Shown one piece after another: positions 8,037 through 17,337 of a DNA stretch of 64,000 bases. The stretch spans positions 186,001-250,000 of the forward strand of contig NZ_AP022586.1 in the NCBI RefSeq assembly GCF_010731695.1, in the 5' to 3' direction. The notes beneath the pieces were generated by a model. That model saw nothing but the letters and a program-made list of their open reading frames with translations. It was not told the DNA's origin and searched no databases. Origin of the DNA: Mycolicibacterium litorale (GTDB taxonomy: Bacteria; Actinomycetota; Actinomycetes; Mycobacteriales; Mycobacteriaceae). The position numbers and the translations under genes are program-made. The first letter of the stretch is position 1, and each line of letters begins with the position of its first letter.

Positions 8037-10976
8037 CTACCACCCTTCGGTGAGGACCCGGTCCAGCGCGTCGACGTAGAAGTCGGCGGATTCGGTGTCG
8101 ATGCACAGCGGAGGTTTGGTCTTGAGGATGTTCGAATGGTCACCCGTCGGCTGGATGATGACGCCGAGGTCGAGCATGCGTTCGCAGATGGCCGCGGTCT
8201 CGGACTTGGCGGGCTCCAAGGTCTCCCGGTCGCGGACCATCTCGACGCCGAGATACAGGCCGACGCCGTGCACCGTGCCGATGATCGGATGCTTGTCGGC
8301 CAGCGCCTCCAGCCGTGCCTTGAGGTGCCCGCCCACGCGAACGGCGTTGCCCTGCAGGTCTTCCTCGCGCAGTACGTCGAGCACCGTCATGCCGATCGCG
8401 CAGGACAGCGGGCTGCCGCCGGTCGAGGAGAAGAAGTAGCCCTGCGAGCGGAACCCCTCGGCGACGGCCCTGCTGGTGATCACCGCGCCGAGCGGATACC
8501 CGTTGCCCGTCGACTTCGCCACGGAGACGATGTCCGGCACGACGCCCTGCTGTTCGAAACCCCAGAACCAGTGTCCGAGACGGCCGTAACCGACCTGCAC
8601 CTCGTCGGCGATCGCCAGCCCGCCCGCGCCGCGGACCGCCGCGTACACCTGCTGCAGATAGCCGTCAGGCAGGGCCATGCCGCCGGCGTTGCCGTACACC
8701 GACTCACAGATGAACCCGGCCGGGGCCCGGCCGTCGCCGGTCAGCTGCCGGATCTGCGCGACGGCTTCCTCGGCGTAGCGGCCGACCTCGGGCCCGCGGT
8801 ACTTGCCGCGGAAGCTGTTCGGCGATTCGACGGTGTGCACCCAGTCCGGCCGGGTGGCCAGCGCGTTGGGGTTGTCGGCGGTCGACGTGGACACGGCGTC
8901 GGTGCCGTAGGTCCAGCCGTGGTACGCCTCGCGCATCGCCACGACGTCGCGGCGGCCGGTGGCGGCCAGCGCCAGCCGGATCGCGAGATCGCTTGCCTCC
9001 GAACCGGAGTTGACCAGGAACACGGTGTCGAGCGGGTCGGGCAGCATGGCGGCCAGGCGCTCGCTGTACTCGACGACCGCGGCGTAGTTGAACCGCGAAT
9101 TCGTGTTGAGCCTGCGCAGCTGGCGCGCCGCAGTGTCGGCCACCCGCGGATGGGCGTGCCCGAGCACCGTGACGTTGTTGACCATGTCGAGGTAGCAGCG
9201 GCCCGCCGTCGACATCAGGTAATTGCGCCAGCCGCGTTCGATCTGCGGCGGCCTGCGGTAGTAGTGCTCCTGCACCGGTGCGAAGCTGCGGTCGCGCCGC
9301 TCGACCAGATCGGCGGCGGGGCCGGCCACGATGTCCGGCGCCAAGCCGAGCACAGGCCGCGGATCCCGGGCCACGGCCAACCACCCCGGCGCCATCTCGG
9401 GACGCACGAGCGGCGGTACCGGCGCCGCACCGACCGGGCGCACCGCGACCTCGGCCCACTGCGCGGCGGCGGCCTCGGCGAGCGGATCGCCCGCGCGCAC
9501 GGCCGCCCCGGCGACGGGCCGGATCCCGGTGACCGTGACCTCGTACTCGGCGCCGCGCACGGTCACCGTGCCGGCGCCGCCGTCGACGACCTCGCCGTCC
9601 CACGGCGCCGCCAGGGTCAGCGGTTGCGCCGGCCACAGCCGCACACCGGTGGGCACCACGTCGCCGCTGCGCTGACTCAGCGCGGGCGCCAGGGCGAGCC
9701 GCGGTTCACCGAAGCGGGTGACCACCAGCGCCGCGCCGTCGCTCACCGCACGCCGGGCGAACCGCTCCTCGACATCGGGGGGCAGCCAGCCGCCGGGGGT
9801 GAACGCGCCGTCGTACGCATCGGACGTCGGCGAAAGGTCGAGCGTGACAACGCCTTCCACGCCCACGCCGGTGAGCATCGGCGCCGCGGCCCCGACCTCG
9901 GCGGGCGCCGAGGCCAGCCCGAGATCGGCCCGGATGGCCGCGGTCATCACGTCGACCGGCACGGAGGTGGCCTGCTCGAACATCCGCCACTCGCCGTCGG
10001 ACTGCTCGGTGACATAGGCGTTGTCCGGGTCGAGTTCGGCCTGCTGTGCACCGCTGACGATGAGCACCGCCGTGCGAAGCACCACCATCGGCCACAGCGC
10101 GTCGAGCTCCGCGGCCGTCAGGGGCCGGATGGCGTGGAAGGCGCGCACCGCGGGCAGGATCGACACGGGTTCGGTGCCGGTGTGCCCGAGTACCGACGAC
10201 GCGGCGATCGCCAGCTCCGACACCGCCCAGGTGTCGGTCAGGTCGCCGAAGTCGATGACCCCGTCGGGGCGGCGGGTGCCGTCGGCGGCGGGGGACACGA
10301 CGACGTTCGCATCGGTGATGTCGAGGTGCACGGCCTGGCGGGGGAGGTCGTCGGCGACGCGCGTGATGCGGTCGGCCGCCTCGCGGGTGGCGGTCAGCAG
10401 CCGCTCCCGTTGCGCCGGGTCGGCGACGTGCCCGATCAGGGTCTCGACGACGTCGGCGCCGTAGCGCAGATCCCACTGCAGCACGCGGTCGAGGCCCTCG
10501 TGCTCGAAACCGGCCAGGGCGCGGCTGACCCGTGCGGCGACGTCGCCGAGCCCGGCGACCGCGGCCGGGCCCAGGTGGTCGGCATCGATCAGCGTGCCGC
10601 CGGGCAGGTAGCGCAGCAACCGGACCAGCAGCCCGTCGACCGCCGTCACCTCACGGCCGTCGAGGTTCGGCAACGGCACCGCGATCCGCAGCTCCGGTTC
10701 GGCATCGGCGATCAGCTTCGCCGCCACGTCCTGTGCCGCCAACTCGACGTCGGTGAACGCCGGGTTGGCCACCTTGAGCACGCCCACCGGGCCGGCGGTG
10801 CCGGTGCGGTGCACCAGGAAGTTCTTGTCCTGCTGACTGCCCAGCGAGACGGCGTCACCCTCGATGCCGTAGTGCGTCGCGAGGATGGTCCGGGCCTGGG
10901 CTTCGCTGACCTGGGGTGCGGGGAGCGCCGGCTGTTCGAGGAAGTCGAACCCGGCGGCGCGTCGGCGGGTGGTCAC
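8037..10976 (-). CDS. hydroxylysine-kinase-like / class III aminotransferase (phospholyase-like) fusion
   Basis: 979 residues in three parts. Residues 1 to about 350 form an APH-type kinase with HLDITDAN (catalytic loop) and VIDFGD (metal loop). Residues of roughly 400-520 hold a beta-rich linker resembling a lipoyl/M23-type barrel ([16 protein letters not shown]). Residues from about 540 form a PLP-dependent class III aminotransferase with [10 protein letters not shown] and the Schiff-base Lys821 in [11 protein letters not shown]. In animals the separate homologues phosphorylate 5-hydroxylysine or act as phospholyases on phosphoethanolamine and phosphohydroxylysine, so a kinase plus phospholyase acting in sequence on an amino alcohol is the likely job. 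Overlaps the upstream hydrolase by 4 bases. Confidence 0.85.
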   Translation of the reverse strand: MTTRRRAAGFDFLEQPALPAPQVSEAQARTILATHYGIEGDAVSLGSQQDKNFLVHRTGTAGPVGVLKVANPAFTDVELAAQDVAAKLIADAEPELRIAVPLPNLDGREVTAVDGLLVRLLRYLPGGTLIDADHLGPAAVAGLGDVAARVSRALAGFEHEGLDRVLQWDLRYGADVVETLIGHVADPAQRERLLTATREAADRITRVADDLPRQAVHLDITDANVVVSPAADGTRRPDGVIDFGDLTDTWAVSELAIAASSVLGHTGTEPVSILPAVRAFHAIRPLTAAELDALWPMVVLRTAVLIVSGAQQAELDPDNAYVTEQSDGEWRMFEQATSVPVDVMTAAIRADLGLASAPAEVGAAAPMLTGVGVEGVVTLDLSPTSDAYDGAFTPGGWLPPDVEERFARRAVSDGAALVVTRFGEPRLALAPALSQRSGDVVPTGVRLWPAQPLTLAAPWDGEVVDGGAGTVTVRGAEYEVTVTGIRPVAGAAVRAGDPLAEAAAAQWAEVAVRPVGAAPVPPLVRPEMAPGWLAVARDPRPVLGLAPDIVAGPAADLVERRDRSFAPVQEHYYRRPPQIERGWRNYLMSTAGRCYLDMVNNVTVLGHAHPRVADTAARQLRRLNTNSRFNYAAVVEYSERLAAMLPDPLDTVFLVNSGSEASDLAIRLALAATGRRDVVAMREAYHGWTYGTDAVSTSTADNPNALATRPDWVHTVESPNSFRGKYRGPEVGRYAEEAVAQIRQLTGDGRAPAGFICESVYGNAGGMALPDGYLQQVYAAVRGAGGLAIADEVQVGYGRLGHWFWGFEQQGVVPDIVSVAKSTGNGYPLGAVITSRAVAEGFRSQGYFFSSTGGSPLSCAIGMTVLDVLREEDLQGNAVRVGGHLKARLEALADKHPIIGTVHGVGLYLGVEMVRDRETLEPAKSETAAICERMLDLGVIIQPTGDHSNILKTKPPLCIDTESADFYVDALDRVLTEGW

Positions 10977-11824
10977 CGGCTGACGAAACCGACGACGGCT
11001 TCGGTGAACGCGTCGTTGTCGTCACCGGCTGCGGTGTGCCCGGCATCGGACAGCTCGACGAACTCGGCACCGGGGACCATGCGCAGGAATTCTTGCACCC
11101 CAACAGAGCTGACCACGTCGGAGAGCTTGCCACGGATGAGCAGGATCGGGATCGTCAATTCCACAGCGGCCTGTTCGAGCTTCTCGACGCGGATGAACGG
11201 GTCGTCGCCGGGTTTGGTCAGAAACGCCGGATCCCAGTGCCAGTACCACCGGCCGTCGCGGTGGCGCAGGTTCTTCTTCAAGCCTTCAGGACTCTTCGGT
11301 TTCGTCCGGTGCGGCAGGTAGGCGGCCACCGCCTCGGCGGCCTCGTCGAGCGAGTCGAACCCGTGCACGTGGTTGAACATGAAGTCACGGATGCGCGCGC
11401 TGCCGTCCTTCTCGTAGCGCGGCACGACGTCGACGAGCACCAGCTGGCTGACCCGCTCCGGACCCGCCTCGCGGGCGACGAGGATGCCGGTCAACCCGCC
11501 CATGCTGGCGCCGATGAGCGCGACGGGCCGTCCGATCTGGTCGAGCACCTCGCACGTGTCGGCGCACAGCGTCTCGACCGAGTAGTTGGCCTCCGGTGAC
11601 CGGTCGCTGTCCCCGTGGCCGCGGCTGTCGAGGGCCACCACGTGCAGACCCGCGTCAGCCAGGATCTGCCCGGTGTTCTTCCAGGAGAACCGGTTCTGGC
11701 CGCCGCCGTGAAGCATCAGCACCGTGGGCCGGCCTGCGGCCGACTCCGCGCCGCGGTTCCATTCGTCGCCTACCAGGGTGAGCCCCTCGGCGCCCCGGAA
11801 CGTCACGGTCTTGGCGGTACACAC
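10973..11824 (-). CDS. alpha/beta hydrolase
   Basis: 283 residues from GTG 11824; longer versions are open but add an unlike N terminus. Motifs: LMLHGGGQNRFSW (oxyanion region), GASMGG (nucleophile Ser), LVDVVPRY, and a C-terminal DAGHTAAGDD with the catalytic His. Peroxidase- or esterase-like cytosolic hydrolase of unknown substrate. It is the first gene of a minus-strand operon with the kinase-aminotransferase fusion (ATGA overlap at 10973-10976) and the cyclase. Confidence 0.8.
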   Translation of the reverse strand: MCTAKTVTFRGAEGLTLVGDEWNRGAESAAGRPTVLMLHGGGQNRFSWKNTGQILADAGLHVVALDSRGHGDSDRSPEANYSVETLCADTCEVLDQIGRPVALIGASMGGLTGILVAREAGPERVSQLVLVDVVPRYEKDGSARIRDFMFNHVHGFDSLDEAAEAVAAYLPHRTKPKSPEGLKKNLRHRDGRWYWHWDPAFLTKPGDDPFIRVEKLEQAAVELTIPILLIRGKLSDVVSSVGVQEFLRMVPGAEFVELSDAGHTAAGDDNDAFTEAVVGFVSR

Positions 11825-11924
11825 GGGCGTCAGGTTACTCGGCGCCTTTACGCCCGACCGCGATGAGTTCACGCGCCGCGCGGAGTCGTCTCTCGGACGT
11901 CAACCCCCACGAGAAGGAGACCCG

Positions 11925-12398
11925 ATGCCGTCCATCACCCCCTCGCTCTGGTTCAACGACGACCTGGAGGAGGCCGTCGCCTTCTACACATCGGTGTTCC
12001 CGAACTCCGCGGTCGAGAGCCTGAGCCGTTTCACCGAGGCGTGTCCCGGCCCGACCGGCGAGGTGGTGTCCGGGACGTTCGTGCTCGACGGCACCCGGTT
12101 CATCGGCATCAACGGCGGGCCGCAGTTCCCGTTCACCGAGGCCGTGTCGTTCACCGTGCACTGCAAAGACCAGGACGAAGTCGACTACTACTGGGACCGT
12201 CTGCTCGACGGTGGCGAGGAGTCGCAGTGCGGTTGGCTCAAGGACCGCTTCGGCCTGAGCTGGCAGATCGTGCCCGACCGTCTGTCGGAACTGCTCGACG
12301 ACCCCGACCCGGCGCGGGCCGCCGCCGCGTCGAGGGCGATGCTCGGCATGCGCAAGATCGTCATCGCCGAACTCGAGGAGGCGGTCGCCTTCGCATGA
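11925..12398 (+). CDS. VOC-family protein, PhnB/3-dmu-9_3-mt type
   Basis: 157 residues starting MPSITPSLWFNDDLEEAVAF, followed by FYTSVFPNS, GINGGPQFPF and CGWLKDRFGLSWQIVP. These are the typical motifs of the PhnB-like vicinal-oxygen-chelate family formerly annotated as 3-demethylubiquinone methyltransferase. No methyltransferase activity should be assumed. Members often bind a small ligand or metal as dimers. ATG 11925 is preceded by GAGAAGGAGA. Divergent from the hydrolase at 11824, with about 100 bases between. Confidence 0.85.
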   Translation: MPSITPSLWFNDDLEEAVAFYTSVFPNSAVESLSRFTEACPGPTGEVVSGTFVLDGTRFIGINGGPQFPFTEAVSFTVHCKDQDEVDYYWDRLLDGGEESQCGWLKDRFGLSWQIVPDRLSELLDDPDPARAAAASRAMLGMRKIVIAELEEAVAFA

Positions 12399-12496
12399 TC
12401 GGTGCGGCACGTCGCCGCCTGACGCTCGCGGCCCGCCACGTAACGTTTGGCGGGAGGCCGGGATGAGGTGGTCCCGGCTGCCGCAGAGGAGCAGAC

Positions 12497-13093
12497 ATGG
12501 CAGACGATGCCCCCGCCCCCGACGGCGAACCGATCGCCACGGTCGTCGAGGACAGAGCGGACGGCGCTGTCGACGAACCCGTCGACGCCGGTGACGACAC
12601 CCTCGACGGCCGCACGCCGGTGCGCAAGGCGCTCATCGCCGGGGTGGTGCTCGTCGCCGCCCTGGCGGGGTTCACCGGCTGGTTCGGCTATCAGGCCTAT
12701 CAGTCCAGCCAGGAGCAGAAGCAGCGCGACCTGTTCCTCCAGGTCGGCCGGCAGGCCGCGCAGAACCTGACGACCATCGACTGGGAGCGCGCGGACGCCG
12801 ACGTCCAGCGGGTGCTCGACGTGGCAACGGGCACCTTCTACGACGACTTCCAGAAGCGCGCCGAACCGTTCCTGCAGGTGGTCAAGGAGGCGAAGTCCAA
12901 GTCGGTCGGCACTCTCGGCGAAGCCGGCCTGGAATCGGTGACCGGGGACACCGCGGAGGTGCTGGTGGCGGTGACGGTCCAGTCGTCGAACGCGGGCGCT
13001 CCCGAACAGGCGCCGCGGGCCTGGCGGATGCGGCTCACCGTGCAGCGGGTCGACGACGGAGCGAAGGTGTCGCAGGTGGAGTTCGTGCAGTGA
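12497..13093 (+). CDS. Mce-associated membrane protein
   Basis: 198 residues: an acidic N-terminal tail of about 45 residues, one membrane helix (ALIAGVVLVAALAGFTGWF), then an extracytoplasmic domain that begins with a helix (QEQKQRDLFLQVGRQAAQNLTTIDW). This matches the Mce-associated (Mam/Mas) family, accessory to Mce lipid importers, with its DADVQRVLDVATGTFYDDF motif. No mce operon lies in the window, so it is an orphan accessory protein. It has an SD (AGAGGAG) ahead of the ATG and overlaps the next Mce-associated gene by 4 bases. Confidence 0.8.
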   Translation: MADDAPAPDGEPIATVVEDRADGAVDEPVDAGDDTLDGRTPVRKALIAGVVLVAALAGFTGWFGYQAYQSSQEQKQRDLFLQVGRQAAQNLTTIDWERADADVQRVLDVATGTFYDDFQKRAEPFLQVVKEAKSKSVGTLGEAGLESVTGDTAEVLVAVTVQSSNAGAPEQAPRAWRMRLTVQRVDDGAKVSQVEFVQ

Positions 13094-13716
13094 CCGAGAC
13101 CCCGAAGGACACCGAGGTGCCCTCGACTGCCGACGAAGCTCCCAGCACCGAAGACGCCACCCCCGAGGACTCCACCGCCGAGGACACCACCGCCGAGGAC
13201 GCCGGCGCGCCCACACCGACCGCCCGCCGCCCGGTTCAGTGGTCGCGGGTCATCGCCTACGGGGTGGTGCCCGCGCTCGCGCTGGTGCTGGCCGTCGCGG
13301 GCGGATACCTGTTCTGGCGCGACCAGCAGGCCGATCGGGCCGCTGCGGCGCGCGAGGATTCCGTGGCCGCCGCCCGTAGCATCGCGATCGCGATGCTGAC
13401 CTACGAGCCGATGACCGTCGAACAGCAACTCGGCGCCGCCAAGGAACAGCTCACCGGAGCCTTCCGCGACACCTACGGCTCGATGATCGACACGGTCGTC
13501 GTGCCGGGTGCGAAAGAACAGCAGATCTCGGCGGTCACCGACGTCCCGGCCGCCGCGTCGGTCAGCGCCGACGCCGACCACGCCGTCGTGCTGCTGTTCG
13601 TCAACCAGACCGTCACCGTCGGTGCGAACGCACCGAGCAACACGGCGTCGAGCGTCCGGGTCACCCTCGACAAGATCGGCGAGCAGTGGCTGATCTCCGA
13701 CTTCACGCCGATCTGA
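13090..13716 (+). CDS. Mce-associated membrane protein (second copy)
   Basis: 208 residues from GTG 13090. A long Thr/Glu/Asp-rich N-terminal tail (about 50 residues), one membrane helix (VIAYGVVPALALVLAVAGGYLFW) and an extracytoplasmic domain with MLTYEPMTVEQQLGAAKEQLTGAFRDTY. It has the same layout as the upstream neighbour, and the pair is typical of Mce-associated protein pairs encoded together. Overlap of 4 bases upstream and 1 base downstream (TGATG) indicates a three-gene operon with the epoxide-hydrolase-like gene. Confidence 0.8.
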   Translation: MTETPKDTEVPSTADEAPSTEDATPEDSTAEDTTAEDAGAPTPTARRPVQWSRVIAYGVVPALALVLAVAGGYLFWRDQQADRAAAAREDSVAAARSIAIAMLTYEPMTVEQQLGAAKEQLTGAFRDTYGSMIDTVVVPGAKEQQISAVTDVPAAASVSADADHAVVLLFVNQTVTVGANAPSNTASSVRVTLDKIGEQWLISDFTPI

Positions 13717-14618
13717 TGACGCCGCGCTGGTTGGACGTCGCGACCCCCGCCGGACAGCTGCGGGCGCTGGTCTGGGGTCCCGACGACGGTCCGATCGCCC
13801 TGTGCCTCCACGGTTTCCCCGATACCGCCTACGGCTGGCGCAAGGTCGCGCCCGCGCTGGCCGACGCGGGCTGGCGGGTGGTGGCGCCGTTCATGCGCGG
13901 ATACGTGCCGTCCTCGGTCCCCTCGGACCACAGCTACCACGTCGGGGCGCTGATGGACGACGCCCTGCGCGTCCTCGCCGCGGCCGGACCGACGGGCCGC
14001 GACGTTGTCATCGGGCACGACTGGGGCGCCATCGCGGGCACCGGACTGGCCGCGATGCCCGGCAGCCCGTTCGAGCGGGCGGTTCTGATGTCGGTGCCGC
14101 CGGCCGCCGCGTTCCGGCCCCTTGGCCGGGTGCCGAACGGTCTGCGGCTGGCCGCGCAGCTGCCCCGGCAGATGCTGCGCAGCTGGTACATCTTCTATTT
14201 CCAGCTGCCCTGGCTGCCCGACCGGTCGGCGTCGTGGGTGGTGCCACGGCTGTGGAAGCAGTGGTCACCCGGCTACCACGCCGCCGACGACCTGCGACAC
14301 GTCGACGCGGCCATCGGGGTGCGCCGGCGGTGGCGGGCCGCACTCGGCTACTACCGCGCGACCGTGCGAAACACCCGCCCGCCCGCGCAGTACGCCGAGC
14401 TGCACCGGCACTGGCTGTCGGCGCCCACGGTGCCCACCATGTACCTGCATGGCCGCGATGATGGCTGTGCGACAGCGGATTTCGCGCCGTGGGTGGAGCG
14501 TGTGCTGCCCGACGGCAGCGAGACGGCGCTCGTCGACCACGCCGGGCACTTCCTGCAGCTCGAACAGCCCGACGTGGTGGGCCGCCACATCGTCGGCTTC
14601 ATCGGGGCGGCCCGCTAG
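13716..14618 (+). CDS. alpha/beta hydrolase, epoxide-hydrolase-like
   Basis: 300 residues. LCLHGFPDTAYGWRKV carries the HGFP oxyanion motif and IGHDWGAIAGTG carries the Asp nucleophile (Asp in place of Ser, as in epoxide hydrolases and haloalkane dehalogenases). LHGRDDGC and VDHAGHFLQLEQP hold a second acid and the catalytic His near residue 277. Substrate unknown. The ATG overlaps the TGA of the preceding Mce-associated gene. Its stop overlaps the convergent SDR stop by 4 bases. Confidence 0.8.
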   Translation: MTPRWLDVATPAGQLRALVWGPDDGPIALCLHGFPDTAYGWRKVAPALADAGWRVVAPFMRGYVPSSVPSDHSYHVGALMDDALRVLAAAGPTGRDVVIGHDWGAIAGTGLAAMPGSPFERAVLMSVPPAAAFRPLGRVPNGLRLAAQLPRQMLRSWYIFYFQLPWLPDRSASWVVPRLWKQWSPGYHAADDLRHVDAAIGVRRRWRAALGYYRATVRNTRPPAQYAELHRHWLSAPTVPTMYLHGRDDGCATADFAPWVERVLPDGSETALVDHAGHFLQLEQPDVVGRHIVGFIGAAR

Positions 14619-15418
14619 GCGTTCTTCATCCCCGGGTGGACGCGGGCCAGCATCGGCAGCAGCACCCGCCGCGGGGTGAGGTGGTTGAGCGCCGCGGCCA
14701 CCCGGTTGGCGGCACCGGGCACGATGACCGCCCGGCCGGCGGCAAGGCCGTCGATCGCCGTCCTGGCCACCGCATCCGGCTGTTCCCAGAGGAACTTCGG
14801 CAGCATCTTCTCCGCCTCGTCGTCGGGGATGCCCGCCTGTTCGCCGAAGCCGGTGCGCACCGGCCCCGGGCACAGGGTGGCCGCCGAGACGCCGGTGCCG
14901 CGCAGTTCTTCGCGCAGCGCGTGGGTGTAGGACAGCACGAAGGCCTTGGCCGCACCGTAGGTCGCCTGCCCGGGCACCGGTCCGAACGCGCCGACGGAGG
15001 CGACGTTGAGCACCGCGCCCCGACCGCGCGCCACCATGCCGGGGACGAACCGGCTGCACAGGTCGACCACCGCCGCGACGTCGAGTTCGACCAGCGTCAG
15101 CTCGGCGGCCGGGTCCGACGCCGCGACGGGGCCCAGGTTCGACATCCCGGCGTTGTTCACCAATATGTCCACCTCGAGGCCGAGACCGGCGACCCGGCCG
15201 GGCAGCGCGGCGCGCTCCTCCGGGCGCGACAGGTCGGCCGGCAGCGCATGCGCGGTGGGACCGAGGTCGTCGGCCAGGGCGCGCAACTCGTCTGCGCGGC
15301 GGGCGAGGAGGATCAAACCGTAACCGCGCCTTGCCATTTCGCGGGCGATCTGTTCGCCGATACCTGAGGACGCGCCCGTGACGAGCGCCGCGCCGGTGCT
15401 GCTGCTGGCCGGAAGCAT
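14615..15418 (-). CDS. short-chain dehydrogenase/reductase (SDR)
   Basis: 267 residues. Rossmann motif TGASSGIG near residue 14, NNAG, active-site Ser in NVASVGAFGP and YGAAK (YxxxK), then a PGPVRTGF segment. It is a classical SDR using NAD(P)H; the C terminus (NRVAAALNHLTPRRVLLPMLARVHPG) is of the kind seen in mycobacterial fatty-ketone or mycolate-type reductases, though substrate is not certain. Start ATG 15418 lies 25 bases from the divergent acyltransferase-like gene at 15444, so the two promoters overlap. Confidence 0.85.
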   Translation of the reverse strand: MLPASSSTGAALVTGASSGIGEQIAREMARRGYGLILLARRADELRALADDLGPTAHALPADLSRPEERAALPGRVAGLGLEVDILVNNAGMSNLGPVAASDPAAELTLVELDVAAVVDLCSRFVPGMVARGRGAVLNVASVGAFGPVPGQATYGAAKAFVLSYTHALREELRGTGVSAATLCPGPVRTGFGEQAGIPDDEAEKMLPKFLWEQPDAVARTAIDGLAAGRAVIVPGAANRVAAALNHLTPRRVLLPMLARVHPGMKNA

Positions 15419-15443
15419 GCGGCGAAGCTTAACCTCGGACGCT

Positions 15444-16706
15444 ATGACGGCGCGCCGGCTCGCGGCGGTCGACGCCCAGAATCTGTGGATGTCGGCCACG
15501 ATGCCGAACGACCAGTTCCTGATCTACGGGTTCGCCGGGGCGCCCCGCGATCTTCCCGGTGCGGTCGCGGCGATTCTCGATCGTGCGCGCGCCTGCGGGG
15601 AACTGCGGCTGCGGGTGCACGACCGCGGTTTTCCGAGATACCCGGAGTGGGTGGACGGCGGTGTCGACGACCGACAGGTGCGCACCCATGCTGCCGACGA
15701 CTGGGCGGGGTGTCTGGCCGCGGTGGCGGCGCTGACCGAGGACCAGCTCGACGCGCACATCTCGACGTGGCGGCTGCACGTGTTCAGTCCGGTCCGTGGC
15801 GTGCCGGGGGTCGCCGGTGACGGCAGCGTGGCGGTGGTCCAGATGTCGCACGCGCTGGCCGACGGCACGCGGTCCTCGGCGCTCGCGGCAAGGCTGTTCG
15901 GCCGCGACGCACCGGTCGAGACCGTGACGGTCGCGCCGTGTGAGTCCGCGACGCTGCCCGTGCGGGCCGTTCGTGCGGCGCGCGCCCACCGCCTCCTGAT
16001 GCGCGACGTCGAGGGCGGGAACGTTGCCGCACAGGCGGATCCGCGCCCGGTGCTGCGGAGCAACGCCCGCCCGGACGGGGCGAGGGGCCTGCGCGTCCTG
16101 GTTCGCCGCCGCGCCGAGCTGCCCGAGTCCACCGTCACCGTTGCGGTGCTCGCCGCGGTCTCGCGCGCACTGGCCGACCAGCTGCGCGCACTCGGCGACG
16201 ACCCGGCCACGCTCGGCGCCGAGGTGCCCATGGCGAGCGCAGGCCCCAGGCGGGCGCACAACCACTTCGGCAACGTCGGGGTCGGACTGCACCCGGATGC
16301 GCCCTACGACGAGCGGGCTGCGCTCATCGTCGAGGAACTCGCGCAGCGCAGGGCGCGGGCCCGGCATCCGGCCATGCTCGCCGCCGCCCTGGCGTCCGCG
16401 GCGGTGCCTGCGCCGCTGCTGCGCTGGGGCGTCTCCGCGTTCGACCCGACGGTCCGCTCGCCGACGGCGACGGGGAACACCGTGGTGTCGAGCGTCCACC
16501 GCGGCGCCGCCGACCTGCGATTCGGTGGTGCGCCGGTGGTGTTGACCACCGGCTGCCCGGCGCTGTCGCCGATGATGGGGCTCACGCACGGCGTGCACGG
16601 CATCGGCGACACCGTTGCGGTCAGCGTGCACGCCGCCGAATCGGCCGTCGGCGACATCGACGCGTACGCCGACCGGCTGTCGACGGCTCTGAACCGTCGC
16701 ACCTAG
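15444..16706 (+). CDS. WS/DGAT-like (DUF1298-type) acyltransferase homologue
   Basis: 420 residues. The motif MSHALADGT aligns with the HHxxxDG active site of wax ester synthase / diacylglycerol acyltransferases; the second, catalytic His is kept and the first is Ser. PMASAGPRRAHNHFGN matches the conserved P-x-S-x-x-x-x-x-x-N-x-x-G-N region, and the ASAA...G(N)TVVSSVHR segment follows. Family members join fatty acyl-CoA to alcohols or diacylglycerol at the membrane. Being shorter than the usual 450-470 residues, it may be a divergent member. Divergently transcribed from the SDR. Confidence 0.65.
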   Translation: MTARRLAAVDAQNLWMSATMPNDQFLIYGFAGAPRDLPGAVAAILDRARACGELRLRVHDRGFPRYPEWVDGGVDDRQVRTHAADDWAGCLAAVAALTEDQLDAHISTWRLHVFSPVRGVPGVAGDGSVAVVQMSHALADGTRSSALAARLFGRDAPVETVTVAPCESATLPVRAVRAARAHRLLMRDVEGGNVAAQADPRPVLRSNARPDGARGLRVLVRRRAELPESTVTVAVLAAVSRALADQLRALGDDPATLGAEVPMASAGPRRAHNHFGNVGVGLHPDAPYDERAALIVEELAQRRARARHPAMLAAALASAAVPAPLLRWGVSAFDPTVRSPTATGNTVVSSVHRGAADLRFGGAPVVLTTGCPALSPMMGLTHGVHGIGDTVAVSVHAAESAVGDIDAYADRLSTALNRRT

Positions 16707-16739
16707 CAGGTGGGGTGGTCGGCGCCCTTACAGATGGCC

Positions 16740-16745
16740 TAGATT
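16740..16745 (+). promoter_or_regulatory. leaderless-type -10 box (TAGATT)
   Basis: TAGATT (TANNNT) ends 7 nt before the ATG of the DoxX gene at 16753; no SD is present. Confidence 0.45.
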
Positions 16746-16752
16746 CTGTTGC

Positions 16753-17274
16753 ATGACTGCCTACGACGTCGGCGTTTTGATCCTGCGCGTGGTGCTCGGC
16801 CTGACGATGGCCGCACACGGCTACAACAAGTTCTTCGGCGGCGGCCGAATCCCCGGCACCGCCGGATGGTTCGACAGTATCGGCATGAAGCCGGGCATGT
16901 TCCACGCCCGGGTCGCCGCGACCACGGAGATGGCCGCCGGGATCGGCCTGGCCGTCGGCCTGCTCACCCCGGTGCCGGCAGCCGGGTTCGTGGCCCTCAT
17001 GCTGGTCGCCGCGTGGACCGTGCACCGCGCCAACGGCTTCTTCATCGTCAAGGAGGGCTGGGAGTACAACCTCGTGCTCGCCGCCGCGGCCGTCGCGATC
17101 CCGGCCATCGGTCCGGGCAAGCTCAGCCTGGACTACGCCCTGTTCTATGACACCGGTGTGTGGGATCTGGTGCAGGGCTGGTGGGGTCTGGTGATCGCGC
17201 TGGCACTCGGCCTCGGCGGCGGCATCGGCCAGTTGGCGATCTTCTACCGGCCGCCGGCGAAGACCGGCGCCTGA
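16753..17274 (+). CDS. DoxX family membrane protein
   Basis: 173 residues with four hydrophobic segments. GLTMAAHGYNKFF near the first helix, MFHARVAATTEMAAGIGLAVGLLTP and a third/fourth helix pair fit the DoxX fold, a four-helix membrane protein family linked in mycobacteria to redox and radical detoxification complexes. The catalytic role is not established. Probable leaderless start. It is followed after 63 bases by the KstR-type operator and the DUF3556 gene. Confidence 0.85.
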   Translation: MTAYDVGVLILRVVLGLTMAAHGYNKFFGGGRIPGTAGWFDSIGMKPGMFHARVAATTEMAAGIGLAVGLLTPVPAAGFVALMLVAAWTVHRANGFFIVKEGWEYNLVLAAAAVAIPAIGPGKLSLDYALFYDTGVWDLVQGWWGLVIALALGLGGGIGQLAIFYRPPAKTGA

Positions 17275-17312
17275 TTTCGGCGCAGAAGTCGCGCCAACCG
17301 GTTCCGCGCAAC

Positions 17313-17326
17313 TAGAACACGTTCTA
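17313..17326. promoter_or_regulatory. KstR-type operator (TAGAACACGTTCTA)
   Basis: The 14-bp palindrome has TAGAAC and GTTCTA arms around a 2-bp centre and fits the published KstR pattern TnnAACnnGTTnnA at every defined position. It overlaps a TAATCT -10 box (17325-17330), which lies 7 nt before the ATG at 17338, so repressor binding would block a leaderless promoter. KstR is the TetR-type repressor of sterol catabolism in actinobacteria. Confidence 0.7.
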
Positions 17327-17330
17327 ATCT
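17325..17330 (+). promoter_or_regulatory. leaderless-type -10 box (TAATCT) inside operator
   Basis: TAATCT fits TANNNT, starts within the last two bases of the KstR-type palindrome, and ends 7 nt before the ATG at 17338. Confidence 0.5.
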
Positions 17331-17337
17331 TTGGGCT

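Noticed and set aside
7680..11321. 1213-codon plus-strand open frame antisense to the cyclase and aminotransferase fusion
   Set aside because: High GC content gives long antisense frames; its sequence is Arg/Gly/His-rich with no motifs, while the minus strand codes a clear fusion protein.
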